DNA of 64,000 nt, taken from NCBI GenBank assembly GCA_965216905.1, contig OZ244213.1, positions 1,798,001 through 1,862,000 on the forward strand, given 5' to 3'. This DNA comes from G965216905 sp965216905. Its GTDB lineage: Bacteria > Actinomycetota > Acidimicrobiia > Spongiisociales > ZC4RG35. This document shows positions 24,525 to 32,958 of this stretch, one piece after another; within the stretch, counting starts at the first letter, position 1, and each line of letters begins with the position of its first letter. The translations under genes were made by a program, and so were the position numbers. The notes beneath the pieces were generated by a model that saw only the letters and a list, made by a program, of their open reading frames with translations, had not been told where the DNA came from and searched no databases.

Positions 24525-25685
24525 ATGGACTTCGCCATGACCGACGAGCAGAGGATGATCGTCGACGTCACCAGACGGTTCGTCGAGACCGAGCTGGTGC
24601 CGCACGAAGCGATGGTGGAACAGACCGATCGGGTTCCACCGGACCTCGTCGAGGAGATCAGAGCCAAGGCGCTCTCGGCCGGGATCTACGCCGCCAACAT
24701 GCCCGAGGAGCTGGGCGGGGCGGGTCTCGACGACCTCACCCTGGCGATCTTCGAACGCCAGTTGGGGAGGACCAGTTACGCACTTCAGATGATCGTGGCC
24801 CGGCCATCCAACATCCTTCGGGCATGCGTCGGTGACCAAGTAGATCGATATCTCCTGCCTTCCATCCGGGGTGAGCGCACCGACTGTCTGGCCATGTCGG
24901 AGCCCGAGGCGGGCTCGGACGTGCGAGGCATGAACTGCCGGGCCGTACCCGACGGCGCCGATTGGATCATCTCGGGGACCAAGCACTTCATCAGCCATGC
25001 CGACCTGGCCGACTTCGTGATCCTGTTCGCAGCCACCGGCGAAGAGGAGACGTCCCGGGGCCCCCGCAAGAAGATCACGTCGTTCTTGGTCGACATGGGT
25101 ACCCCGGGGTTCGCCGTCAGGCCCGGCTATCGGGCCGTCTCCAACCGGGGCTATCACAACTCGATCCTCGAATTCGACGGATGTCGGGTCCCGGGGGACG
25201 CGGTGCTGGGCGAGGTGCACGGGGGCTTCGACGTCGCCAACGAGTGGCTCGGCGCCACCCGGCTCCAGGTGGCCGCGGTGTGTCTCGGGCGGGCCGACCG
25301 GGCGCTGGAGCTGGCCACCGAATGGGCCGCGAGCCGGCAGCAGTTCGGGCAATCGATCGGCAAGTTCCAGGGTGTGTCTTTCAAACTCGCCGACATGGCC
25401 ACCCGGTTGGCGGCGGCCGAGTTGCTGACCTACCGGGCGGCGTGGAACTCCAGTCGAGGGACGATGACCGACAGCGATGCCGCCATGGCCAAGCTGGTCG
25501 CTTCCGAGATGAACGCATTCGTCACCGACGAGGCGGTGCAGATTCTCGGAGGGATGGGCCTGATGGCCGACCTTCCGCTGGAACGGATGTGGAGAGACGC
25601 GCGAGTCGATCGCATCTGGGACGGAACGTCGGAGATCCAGCGCCACATCATCTCCCGAGCGATGCTGCGCCCGCATGGCGGCTGA
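24525..25685 (+). CDS. Acyl-CoA dehydrogenase, possible gamma-butyrobetainyl-CoA dehydrogenase
   Basis: The 386-residue flavoenzyme has the standard acyl-CoA dehydrogenase layout: helical N-domain, LAMSEPEAGSDVRG, FISHADLADF, the QFGQSIGKFQ segment and QILGGMGL. Where many members have the catalytic Glu in Y-E-G-T, this one reads IWDGTSEIQR, with Asp. The ATG follows the previous stop without a gap. Within this operon it could oxidise gamma-butyrobetainyl-CoA to crotonobetainyl-CoA, as CaiA-type enzymes act on these thioesters, but another short or branched acyl-CoA is possible. Confidence 0.85.
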   Translation: MDFAMTDEQRMIVDVTRRFVETELVPHEAMVEQTDRVPPDLVEEIRAKALSAGIYAANMPEELGGAGLDDLTLAIFERQLGRTSYALQMIVARPSNILRACVGDQVDRYLLPSIRGERTDCLAMSEPEAGSDVRGMNCRAVPDGADWIISGTKHFISHADLADFVILFAATGEEETSRGPRKKITSFLVDMGTPGFAVRPGYRAVSNRGYHNSILEFDGCRVPGDAVLGEVHGGFDVANEWLGATRLQVAAVCLGRADRALELATEWAASRQQFGQSIGKFQGVSFKLADMATRLAAAELLTYRAAWNSSRGTMTDSDAAMAKLVASEMNAFVTDEAVQILGGMGLMADLPLERMWRDARVDRIWDGTSEIQRHIISRAMLRPHGG

Positions 25686-27642
25686 GCAAGCGTTGCGACG
25701 CCTGCTCGACCCGGCGTCGATCGCGTTCGTCGGGGGTCGGCGGGCGGCGCTGGCACAAGCCGAGACCCGGCGGCTCGGCTTCGCCGGGCCGGTCTGGATG
25801 GTGCACCCCGAAGCCCGGTTTCCCACCCTGTCGTCGCTCCCGGATGTCCCCGATGCGGTCTTCGTCGGAGTGGGGGCCGAGCGATCGATCGAGATGGCTG
25901 CCGAGGCGCAGAGCCTGGGTGTCGGGGGGTGCGTGGTGTACGCGGCGGGTTTCGCCGAGGCAGGACGGCAAGACCTGGAACGGAAGCTGGTCGACGCCGC
26001 CGGCCGCATGCCGATCGTGGGTCCCAACTGCCATGGCTTCGTCAATGCGATGACGGGCGCGGCGCTCTGGCCCGACGTGGTCGGTGGAGGCATCGTGGAG
26101 GGCGGAGTCGGTCTGATCACCCAGTCCGGAAACATCGCGATCGATGTCACCATGCAACGGCGCGGATTGGACATCGCCATGGTTGTCACCCTCGGGAATC
26201 AGGCCACCGTCGACATCGCAGCCGTCGTCCAGAGCCTGCTGGAAGATCCTCGGATCACGGCGATCGGTCTCCACGTCGAGGGCATCCCCGACAGCCTCGC
26301 CTTCGCCAGGGCGGCGCAGCAGGCGGCCGACCGCGGAATCCCGATCGTGGCACTGCTCACCGGCACGAGTCGTCGAGGCTCCGAGATCGTCACGACCCAC
26401 ACCGCTTCGATCGTGGATTCGATGCAGACGCGTCGGGCGTTGCTGCGCCGCTACGGCGTCACCTGCGTCGACGGCGTCGACGAGCTGGTCGGCGCCCTCT
26501 CCGTGCTCTCCGGTGCGGGGCGCCTGACGGGAACGTCCGTCGTGTCGCTGTCGTGCTCGGGCGGCGAGGCGTCGCTCGTCGCCGATCTGGCCGCGGCAAC
26601 CCGATTGTCGTTCGACCAGTTCTCCCCGACGGCAACCGCCCGCCTGCATGCCGTCTTGGACGGGCGTGTGGCCATCGCCAATCCTCTCGACTACCACACG
26701 TTCATCTGGGGAGACCCGGTCCGGCTCCGCCAATGCTTCGAAGCGGCCGTCGGCGACGGCTGCGACGCGGCGGTCCTCGTCATCGACATGCCGTCTACCG
26801 AGATGGACACCTCCGAATGGTGGGCGGCGCTCGACGCGTTCGGAACTGCCGTCGAACGTGCCGGCGTTCGAGGGGTCGTCACCTCCACGCTGCCGGAGAA
26901 CCTCTCCGGGGACGTCGCCGCCGAGCTGGGAACTCGCGGGCTGGCCGTCGTGCCGGGACTCCGCACCTGTCTGTCGGCGCTCGGGGCGGCGCTCCCCGCC
27001 CTGAGCAGTGCCGAACCGCACGTGCAGCCGTCTCGCTTCCGGGTGGGTGACCGGCTCGACGAGTGGGACTCGAAGCGATGGCTCGGCGCCCGGGGCATCC
27101 CCATACCGAGGGCGGCGTTGATCGACCGTCATGCGGCGGTGGCCGGGGACGTCGGCTTTCCGATGGTCGCCAAGGTGAGGAACACCCTCCACAAGACCGA
27201 GCTGGGAGGGGTGGTGACAGGGATCACCTCTCCGGCGGCACTCCGGGCTGCGATCGGCACGCTGCCACCAGGCGAGGTCTTCGTCGAGCAGCACATCGAG
27301 GACGTGACCGCCGAGCTGCTGGTGGGCATCACCGCAGAGCCGAACGTCGGATGGGCGCTCACCGTGGGCTCGGGAGGCGTGCTGGCCGAGCTCGTCGGAG
27401 ATACGGTGACCGAACTCCTCCCGGCCGGGGACGTCGAGTCCATGTTGCGGCGGTTGCGGGTGTGGGGGTTGCTGGCCGGACATCGCGGCCGGCCGGCGGC
27501 GGCGGTGGGCGAAGCGGTGCGCGTGATCGGGGAAATGTGTCGATTGGCGGTCTCCGAGGCCGTCCAGATCGAGGTGAACCCGCTGCTCGTGGGTCGGGAG
27601 GGGGTATGGGTGGTGGATGCGATCGTGGAGGTGTTGGTGTGA
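25675..27642 (+). CDS. ADP-forming acetate--CoA ligase family protein, possible betaine acyl-CoA ligase
   Basis: The 655-residue protein combines a CoA-binding Rossmann domain (residues 1-130), two succinyl-CoA-ligase-type domains (to about 430, with QSGNIAIDV and a conserved His in TTHTASI) and a C-terminal ATP-grasp domain (VAKVRNTLHKTELGG, VGSGGVLAEL, IEVNPLLVG). Such fused NDP-forming ligases activate carboxylates as CoA esters. In this operon the carboxylate may be gamma-butyrobetaine or carnitine, replacing CaiC; this is inference. The ATG overlaps the upstream gene by 11 bases. Confidence 0.82.
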   Translation: MAAEQALRRLLDPASIAFVGGRRAALAQAETRRLGFAGPVWMVHPEARFPTLSSLPDVPDAVFVGVGAERSIEMAAEAQSLGVGGCVVYAAGFAEAGRQDLERKLVDAAGRMPIVGPNCHGFVNAMTGAALWPDVVGGGIVEGGVGLITQSGNIAIDVTMQRRGLDIAMVVTLGNQATVDIAAVVQSLLEDPRITAIGLHVEGIPDSLAFARAAQQAADRGIPIVALLTGTSRRGSEIVTTHTASIVDSMQTRRALLRRYGVTCVDGVDELVGALSVLSGAGRLTGTSVVSLSCSGGEASLVADLAAATRLSFDQFSPTATARLHAVLDGRVAIANPLDYHTFIWGDPVRLRQCFEAAVGDGCDAAVLVIDMPSTEMDTSEWWAALDAFGTAVERAGVRGVVTSTLPENLSGDVAAELGTRGLAVVPGLRTCLSALGAALPALSSAEPHVQPSRFRVGDRLDEWDSKRWLGARGIPIPRAALIDRHAAVAGDVGFPMVAKVRNTLHKTELGGVVTGITSPAALRAAIGTLPPGEVFVEQHIEDVTAELLVGITAEPNVGWALTVGSGGVLAELVGDTVTELLPAGDVESMLRRLRVWGLLAGHRGRPAAAVGEAVRVIGEMCRLAVSEAVQIEVNPLLVGREGVWVVDAIVEVLV

Positions 27643-28421
27643 GTGGATCGTTGACCGTCGAGCGCAGTGGGCCGGTGTTGACGGTCACGTTGGGCAGGGG
27701 AAAGGCGAACGCCATCGATCAGGCGACCAGCCGGGAGATGTCGGAGGTGTTCGAGGGGTTCCGGGATGATCCCGACCTGCGAGTGGCGATCCTCGTCGGG
27801 GCCGGTGATCGCTTCTTCAGTGCCGGCTGGGACCTGAACGCGGCCGCCGCCGGTGAGCAGTACCAAGGTGACTACGGAAGCGGAGGGTTCGGTGGGTTTC
27901 CAGAGCTTCCCGGTCTGGACAAACCGGTGATCGTGGCCGTGAATGGGATCGCCGCCGGCGGAGGATTCGAACTGGTGCTGGCCGCCGACCTGGTGGTGGC
28001 GGTCGATCACGCCGAGTTCTTGCTGACCGAGGCGCGGCGGGGCATCGTGCCCGACGTGGGTTTGGTGCGTCTGCCGAAGCAGATCCCGCGCCCGATCGCG
28101 GTCGAGCTGCTGATGGGAACGCGGCGCCTGTCGGCGGCGGAAGCGCACGACCTTGGCCTGGTCAACCGGGTCGTCCCGGCCGCCGAGCTGCGGGAGGCGG
28201 CGAGAGACCTCGCCGACCAGGTGGTCGCCGCCGCGCCGCTCTCGGTGGCCGCCATCCTCGAGGTGATTCGCCACACCGAGAATCTCTCGACCGAGGATGC
28301 CCTGGCGTGGCTCCGATCGGGATCGGCCTCCGGGTACGAACGGGTGCTGGCCTCGGCCGACGCCGAGGAAGGGGTCGCCGCCTTCCTGGAGAAACGTCCT
28401 CCCGCCTGGCGTGGTGCGTAG
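27639..28421 (+). CDS. Enoyl-CoA hydratase family, CaiD-like crotonobetainyl-CoA hydratase
   Basis: The 260-residue crotonase-fold protein resembles E. coli CaiD closely in its core: PVIVAVNGIAAGGGFEL, AADLVVAVDHAEF, EARRGIVPDVG, RLPKQIPRPIAVE and a C-terminal EKRPPAWRG. CaiD hydrates crotonobetainyl-CoA to carnitinyl-CoA. The GTG at 27639 overlaps the ligase stop (GTGA). This is the last gene of the operon. The comparison with CaiD is from memory, so other enoyl-CoA hydratase activities cannot be excluded. Confidence 0.85.
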   Translation: MSGSLTVERSGPVLTVTLGRGKANAIDQATSREMSEVFEGFRDDPDLRVAILVGAGDRFFSAGWDLNAAAAGEQYQGDYGSGGFGGFPELPGLDKPVIVAVNGIAAGGGFELVLAADLVVAVDHAEFLLTEARRGIVPDVGLVRLPKQIPRPIAVELLMGTRRLSAAEAHDLGLVNRVVPAAELREAARDLADQVVAAAPLSVAAILEVIRHTENLSTEDALAWLRSGSASGYERVLASADAEEGVAAFLEKRPPAWRGA

Positions 28422-28505
28422 CGACGCCATGCCAGGGGCGGTCCGCCGCCGCCGACCCAATGTTGGATCGAGCCTCCGCCTGGATGGTCCCGGTAGGGTG
28501 CCGCC

Positions 28506-29195
28506 GTGCTCAGCTCGATCGGATTCGTCTACTTCGTCGCCGCCGTCACGTTCGGCGGTTCGCTCCTGGTGCGGTGGTGGTTGAAGCGGACCTACCGACG
28601 GTGGGGCAGCGTTCCCAACCAGCACGGTGTCACCGGCGCACAGACGGCGGCGGCCATCCTCCAGAACAACGGCTTGGGGCATGTTGCGATCACCGGGGTG
28701 AAGGGAGCGCTGACCGATCACTACGACCCTCAGCGAGACATCTTGCGACTCTCTGCTTCCAACTACGCCGGTACCAGCGTGGCGGCGATGGCGGTTGCCG
28801 CCCATGAGGCCGGTCATGCGTTGCAGGATGGGAGCCGAGATTTTCGGCTGACGTTTCGTCGCTACCTGGTGCCACTGGCGGCGTTGGGGTCGAGGTTCGG
28901 GCCGTTGGTTGCCGTGTGGGGAATGATGACCGCCAGCGAGACCCTTCTGCGGATCGGCGTGTTCCTCCTCGCCGGCATGATGCTGTTTCAGATCGCCACC
29001 CTCCCGGTGGAGTTCAACGCCAGCCGGCGGGCCATGACGCATCTGGAACGGTTGGGTTTGTCGGACCCCCAGCAGCAGGACGGCGTCCGTCAGGTGCTCC
29101 GGGCTGCGGCCTTCACCTACGTGGCGGCAGCCGCCAGCACCATCGCCTACGTTGCTTTCCTGCTCGGCCGAAGCCGGAGCTCCTCCCGAGCGTGA
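28506..29195 (+). CDS. YugP-like membrane zinc metallopeptidase
   Basis: The 229-residue membrane protein has an N-terminal hydrophobic helix, the motif AAHEAGHALQ (HExxH) near residue 102 and two or three further hydrophobic segments. It also has an EFNASRRAM element after the last core helix. This matches the YugP/neutral zinc metallopeptidase family of unknown substrate. The start is a GTG at 28506. It is convergent with the LysE gene, 9 bases apart. Confidence 0.85.
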   Translation: MLSSIGFVYFVAAVTFGGSLLVRWWLKRTYRRWGSVPNQHGVTGAQTAAAILQNNGLGHVAITGVKGALTDHYDPQRDILRLSASNYAGTSVAAMAVAAHEAGHALQDGSRDFRLTFRRYLVPLAALGSRFGPLVAVWGMMTASETLLRIGVFLLAGMMLFQIATLPVEFNASRRAMTHLERLGLSDPQQQDGVRQVLRAAAFTYVAAAASTIAYVAFLLGRSRSSSRA

Positions 29196-29204
29196 GCCCG
29201 GTCG

Positions 29205-29843
29205 TCAGCTGCGGCGACCGGTGATGGCGAGAACGCCCGTGAGGATGAGGCCGCCGCCGATGAGGCGATCGAGAACGGGGGCGCGGTGGTTGGAGCCGAA
29301 GCGACGGGCACGGAGTGAGAGCGCCGCCATCAGTGGGTAGTACGACATCAGCACGACCGCGTGCAGGGCGAGTAGCAGCGCGGCGGTGGCGACCACCGGG
29401 TCGCCTGGTTCGATGAAGGTCGGGAAGACGGCCAGATAGAAGGCACCGACCTTGGGGTTGAGCACATCCGAGAGAGCGCCCGAGCGCAGCGCCCAGCCGG
29501 CCTGCCTCCGTTCCCGAGGCTCGGCGGCGACGCCCTTGGTCGGAGTCGCACGACTGGCGCGGCGGAGCGTCGAGATTCCGAGGTAGATGAGGTAGGCGCC
29601 GCCCAGCATCCGCAGGACGTGGTACGACCGGGCCGAGGACGCCAAGAGACCCGCCAGACCGGCTACCGATGCCGCCGCCCAGAGCAACTTGCTGACGGTG
29701 AGCCCGGCGGCGGTTGCCCACGCCGCCCTCTGGCCGCCCCGGCCGGCGTTCCGGAGGACGACGGCGAGGTTCGGCCCGGGCACCAAGGCCAAACCGATGG
29801 CCAGGGTGAGAAAGCCGAGGGTCTCGTGCAGGGACAGTGGCAT
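29205..29843 (-). CDS. LysE/RhtB family amino acid exporter
   Basis: The 212-residue protein has six hydrophobic segments and the LysE/RhtB signature near its start (LALVPGPNLAVVLRNA), followed by GGAYLIYLG and DVLNPKVGAFYLAVFP. The family exports amino acids or their analogues. I chose the ATG at 29843; upstream in-frame sequence lacks the family pattern. It is divergent from the M15-like peptidase gene with about 50 bases between starts. Confidence 0.85.
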   Translation of the reverse strand: MPLSLHETLGFLTLAIGLALVPGPNLAVVLRNAGRGGQRAAWATAAGLTVSKLLWAAASVAGLAGLLASSARSYHVLRMLGGAYLIYLGISTLRRASRATPTKGVAAEPRERRQAGWALRSGALSDVLNPKVGAFYLAVFPTFIEPGDPVVATAALLLALHAVVLMSYYPLMAALSLRARRFGSNHRAPVLDRLIGGGLILTGVLAITGRRS

Positions 29844-29895
29844 GGTCGTGGGACGGTAGCCGCACTTGGACGGCCGATGGCATAGGCTGCCGGCC

Positions 29896-30846
29896 GTGAG
29901 CACGCGCTGGTGGATTCTGGTGACGACGATCGCGGCCTGTGCCGCCCCAGCAACGACGCCGGCCACCACGCCGGCCACCACATCGGTCGTGACCTCGACG
30001 GTGACATCGATGGGGGACACGGCGGGCTCGGCACCAACGGCGGCGTCCCTGTCACCACCGGATACTGCAGCGACGGATCCGCCGACCATCGCGGCGTCGC
30101 CGTCCTCAACGGTCGAACCGGGTGCCGCCGCCGCTCCGAAGGCCTTCGCCCGGCCCGACTGGCTCGGAACGCGCGTGCTGCCGGTGGGCGCGAATGGTTT
30201 CGGTGAGGTGCAGCCGACCCCGCCGGAGCTGGCCCCTCGCCGGTTGGAGACCGTCGATGTCCTCCCTCCGCCCGCGACGACGACCTTCGCCTCGACCTCC
30301 GGCCCGGTACCCGATGACGTGCTGGCTCGCTCGACGTGGGCGGCGGATTGTCCGGTGGGGCGTGAGGACCTCTCCTATCTGACGATGAGTCACGTCGGGT
30401 TCGATGGCGAGCTGCACACCGGCGAGATGATCGTGCATCGCCGGTACCAGGACTCGGTGATCGAGATCTTCGAGCGTCTCTTCGAGGCCGGGTATCCGAT
30501 CGAGGAAATGCGGGTCATCGATCGACCCGAGCTGGACGCACCGCCGACCGGCGACGGCAATGTGACCACATCGTTCGTCTGTCGTCCGGCGGTGGGGACG
30601 TCGGCGTGGTCGCAACATGCCTATGGACTCGCCATCGACATCAACCCCTTCCACAACCCCTACCGGAAGGGTGAGCTGATCCTGCCGGAGCTGGCCGGAT
30701 GGTATGTGGACCGAACCCGAACGTCGCCGGGGATGATCGACGAGGACTCGGTGGCGGTCCGGGCCTTCGATGAGCTGGGTTGGGGTTGGGGTGGCCGTTG
30801 GACCACCATCAAGGACTGGATGCACTTCTCGGAGAATGGACGATGA
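29896..30846 (+). CDS. M15-family peptidase-like lipoprotein
   Basis: The 316-residue product starts with a short signal and a lipobox-like IAAC (Cys15). A Thr/Pro/Ser-rich linker runs to about residue 95. The C-terminal domain has the D-alanyl-D-alanine carboxypeptidase M15 zinc site: SQHAYGLAIDIN and a final KDWMHFS. It probably trims peptidoglycan peptides outside the membrane. The GTG at 29896 precedes the signal. Its stop overlaps the next lipoprotein gene (ATGA). Confidence 0.85.
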   Translation: MSTRWWILVTTIAACAAPATTPATTPATTSVVTSTVTSMGDTAGSAPTAASLSPPDTAATDPPTIAASPSSTVEPGAAAAPKAFARPDWLGTRVLPVGANGFGEVQPTPPELAPRRLETVDVLPPPATTTFASTSGPVPDDVLARSTWAADCPVGREDLSYLTMSHVGFDGELHTGEMIVHRRYQDSVIEIFERLFEAGYPIEEMRVIDRPELDAPPTGDGNVTTSFVCRPAVGTSAWSQHAYGLAIDINPFHNPYRKGELILPELAGWYVDRTRTSPGMIDEDSVAVRAFDELGWGWGGRWTTIKDWMHFSENGR

Positions 30847-31568
30847 CCCGATGTCGGACGGCGGTGCTCACGCTGTTGCTCCTGCTGCTCGTGACCGCCT
30901 GTGAGTTGCGGGTCGACCAGGCGACCACCGTCGACGAGGACGGGTCGGGAACGGTCGTGCTGCTCGTAGCGCTGGACGGCGAGTTGCGGGAGCTGCTGAT
31001 CTCGCAGTCGGGTGAGCAGATCGATTTCACCGATCCCGAGTCCTGGGACCAGGTCGGGGGCATCACCGATGCGCTCCCCGAGGACGTCGATTACACGATC
31101 GAGCCGTACCGGAGGGACGACTACGAGGGGTTCACCGTCGACGTTCGATTCGACTCGCCGACCCAACTCGCCGCCTGGGCGGAGGCATCCGCCGAAGGGT
31201 CGGGTTTGTTCCCGACGGTGATCGTGGAGGGCGATACCTACCGGTTCGAGCAGCGGTTCGTCCTCGATGATCTCACCGGTGAGGAACAGGATGAGCTGGG
31301 CGTGGACATCACGTCGATCTTGGACGTGCGCATGTCGGCGGCGCTGCCCGGCGAGATCGTCGAGACGAACGGCACGGTCGACGAACAGGGCGTCATCCGG
31401 TGGGAGCCGAATCTCGCCGGCCCGGGCGCCGGCGAGTTGATGTTCGCTCAGTCGGCCGTTGCCCGACCGGATGCCGTTCCGGTCGTGGCGTTGGTGGGAA
31501 CGGCCCTCGCGGTCGTGCTGGGAGTGGGGTATCTCATTCTCCGCCGCCGGCCGGCCGGAGGCGGCTGA
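30843..31568 (+). CDS. LppM-like (DUF3153) membrane lipoprotein
   Basis: The 241-residue product has a lipobox VTAC (Cys20). An LppM/DUF3153-type domain follows, recognised by TVDEDGSGTVVLLVALD, YRRDDYEGFTVDVRFDS and the LPGEIVETNG strand. A single C-terminal transmembrane helix with a basic tail ends it. Mycobacterial LppM is a surface lipoprotein affecting host interaction; the general role is unclear. It is coupled to the M15-like gene. Confidence 0.8.
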   Translation: MTRCRTAVLTLLLLLLVTACELRVDQATTVDEDGSGTVVLLVALDGELRELLISQSGEQIDFTDPESWDQVGGITDALPEDVDYTIEPYRRDDYEGFTVDVRFDSPTQLAAWAEASAEGSGLFPTVIVEGDTYRFEQRFVLDDLTGEEQDELGVDITSILDVRMSAALPGEIVETNGTVDEQGVIRWEPNLAGPGAGELMFAQSAVARPDAVPVVALVGTALAVVLGVGYLILRRRPAGGG

Positions 31569-31587
31569 GCCCCTTCCGCGTTCCGGC

Positions 31588-32382
31588 TCAGCCGGTGTTG
31601 CGTTCGTCCCTCCACGACAAGAGCTCCCGCAGGGGTCCCAGGTCGTAGTCGGGCCCACTGGTGCCGATCGTGAACTGGGTGCTTCCCGCGGCCAGCCATT
31701 CGTCCGCCCGACCGATGTGCTTCGGCTCCAGGCCGACGCTGCGCTCGATGGCCGACGCGTCGGTGCCTTCCTTCTCGCACCACTCGTCGAGGACCTGGTT
31801 CTTGTGGGCGATGACCCCGGGATCGCCGAAACCGTGCCAGACGTCGGCGTGGCGGGCCGTGTAGCGGAGGGTCTTGGTCTCGCCACCTCCGCCGATGAGG
31901 ATCGGAATCTTGCGGGTGGGGGGCGGGTTGAGCTTGGCCAAGCGTGAGTCGATACGTGGAAGCGCCGCTTCCAGGTCGCGAAGTCGGTCGCCGGGCGAGT
32001 CACCGAAGTCGTACCCGTACTCCCGGTAGTCCTTCTCGAACCACCCGGCGCCGATGCCGAGGATGAGCCGACCGGCGGACATGTGATCGACGGTCCTGGC
32101 CATGTCGGCCAGGAGCTCCGGATTGCGGTAGGAGTTGCAGGTGACCAACGCACCGAACTCGACCCGTTCGGTGATCTCGGCCCACGATCCGAGCATCGTC
32201 CAGCACTCGAAGTGCTTTCCGGAATCGTCGCCGAACAGCGGGAAGAAGTGGTCCCAGTTGTAGATGATGTCGACGCCCAGTTGCTCGGCCTCCACCACTG
32301 CCCGGCGGATGCTCTGATACTCGGCGTGCTGGGGCTGTATCTGGACACCGACTCGAACGGGCGTACGGAGCTGGGCTGACAT
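31588..32382 (-). CDS. LLM class F420-dependent oxidoreductase
   Basis: The 264-residue protein has the luciferase-like barrel pattern: VGVQIQPQHAEY, YNWDHFFPLFG, FGALVTCNSYRNP, the ILGIGAGWFEKDYREYG loop and KIPILIGGGG. Actinobacterial members of this kind generally use coenzyme F420; the substrate is unknown. The ATG at 32382 lies directly before the first strand. It is divergent from the HIT gene. Confidence 0.85.
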   Translation of the reverse strand: MSAQLRTPVRVGVQIQPQHAEYQSIRRAVVEAEQLGVDIIYNWDHFFPLFGDDSGKHFECWTMLGSWAEITERVEFGALVTCNSYRNPELLADMARTVDHMSAGRLILGIGAGWFEKDYREYGYDFGDSPGDRLRDLEAALPRIDSRLAKLNPPPTRKIPILIGGGGETKTLRYTARHADVWHGFGDPGVIAHKNQVLDEWCEKEGTDASAIERSVGLEPKHIGRADEWLAAGSTQFTIGTSGPDYDLGPLRELLSWRDERNTG

Positions 32383-32494
32383 GGTTGACCTCTCTGGCAG
32401 CGGCGAGAGCCCGAACCTACCCAGGACCGGAGCGAACCGCGAGTCCGGGTCGATCCTCCGATGGTCGCTGGGAGGCTCCGGTAGGCTCCAATCG

Positions 32495-32917
32495 GTGCGT
32501 GGCGAACCCGACTGCATCTTCTGCGCAATCGTGGCCGGCCGGGCCCCCTCGACCACGGTGGCTCGGAGCGATCGAGCGGTCGCCTTCATGGGCATCCACC
32601 CGGTGACCCCTGGTCACACCCTGGTCGTACCCCGCGCGCACGCCACCGACGTGTTCGACGTCACCGCCGACGATCTGGCCGGGTGCGTCGGACTCGCTCA
32701 GCAGATGGCCGGACGGGTCAGAGACCGGCTCGGGGCGGATGGCGTCAACCTCCTGAACTGCAGCGGCGAGACCGCCGGGCAAACGGTGTTCCATTTCCAC
32801 ATTCACGTCATTCCACGGTATGAGAACCGAGCCGGTCGGGATGCCATCGGTCTGCCGTGGAAGACAGTGCCGAGCAGCCACGACGAGGTCGAACGAACGG
32901 GCGACCTCCTGTCTTGA
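32495..32917 (+). CDS. HIT family nucleotide hydrolase
   Basis: The 140-residue protein has the N-terminal CIFCAIVAG zinc-type Cys pair, GHTLVVPRAHATD and the catalytic histidine triad HFHIHVIPR. HIT proteins cleave nucleotide phosphoramidates or dinucleoside polyphosphates. The GTG at 32495 starts three codons before the conserved region. No operon partner is visible. Confidence 0.88.
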   Translation: MRGEPDCIFCAIVAGRAPSTTVARSDRAVAFMGIHPVTPGHTLVVPRAHATDVFDVTADDLAGCVGLAQQMAGRVRDRLGADGVNLLNCSGETAGQTVFHFHIHVIPRYENRAGRDAIGLPWKTVPSSHDEVERTGDLLS

Positions 32918-32958
32918 CGGTCGAAGCGGCGCCGGGGCTCCGGGCCGAGGATTGGCGG

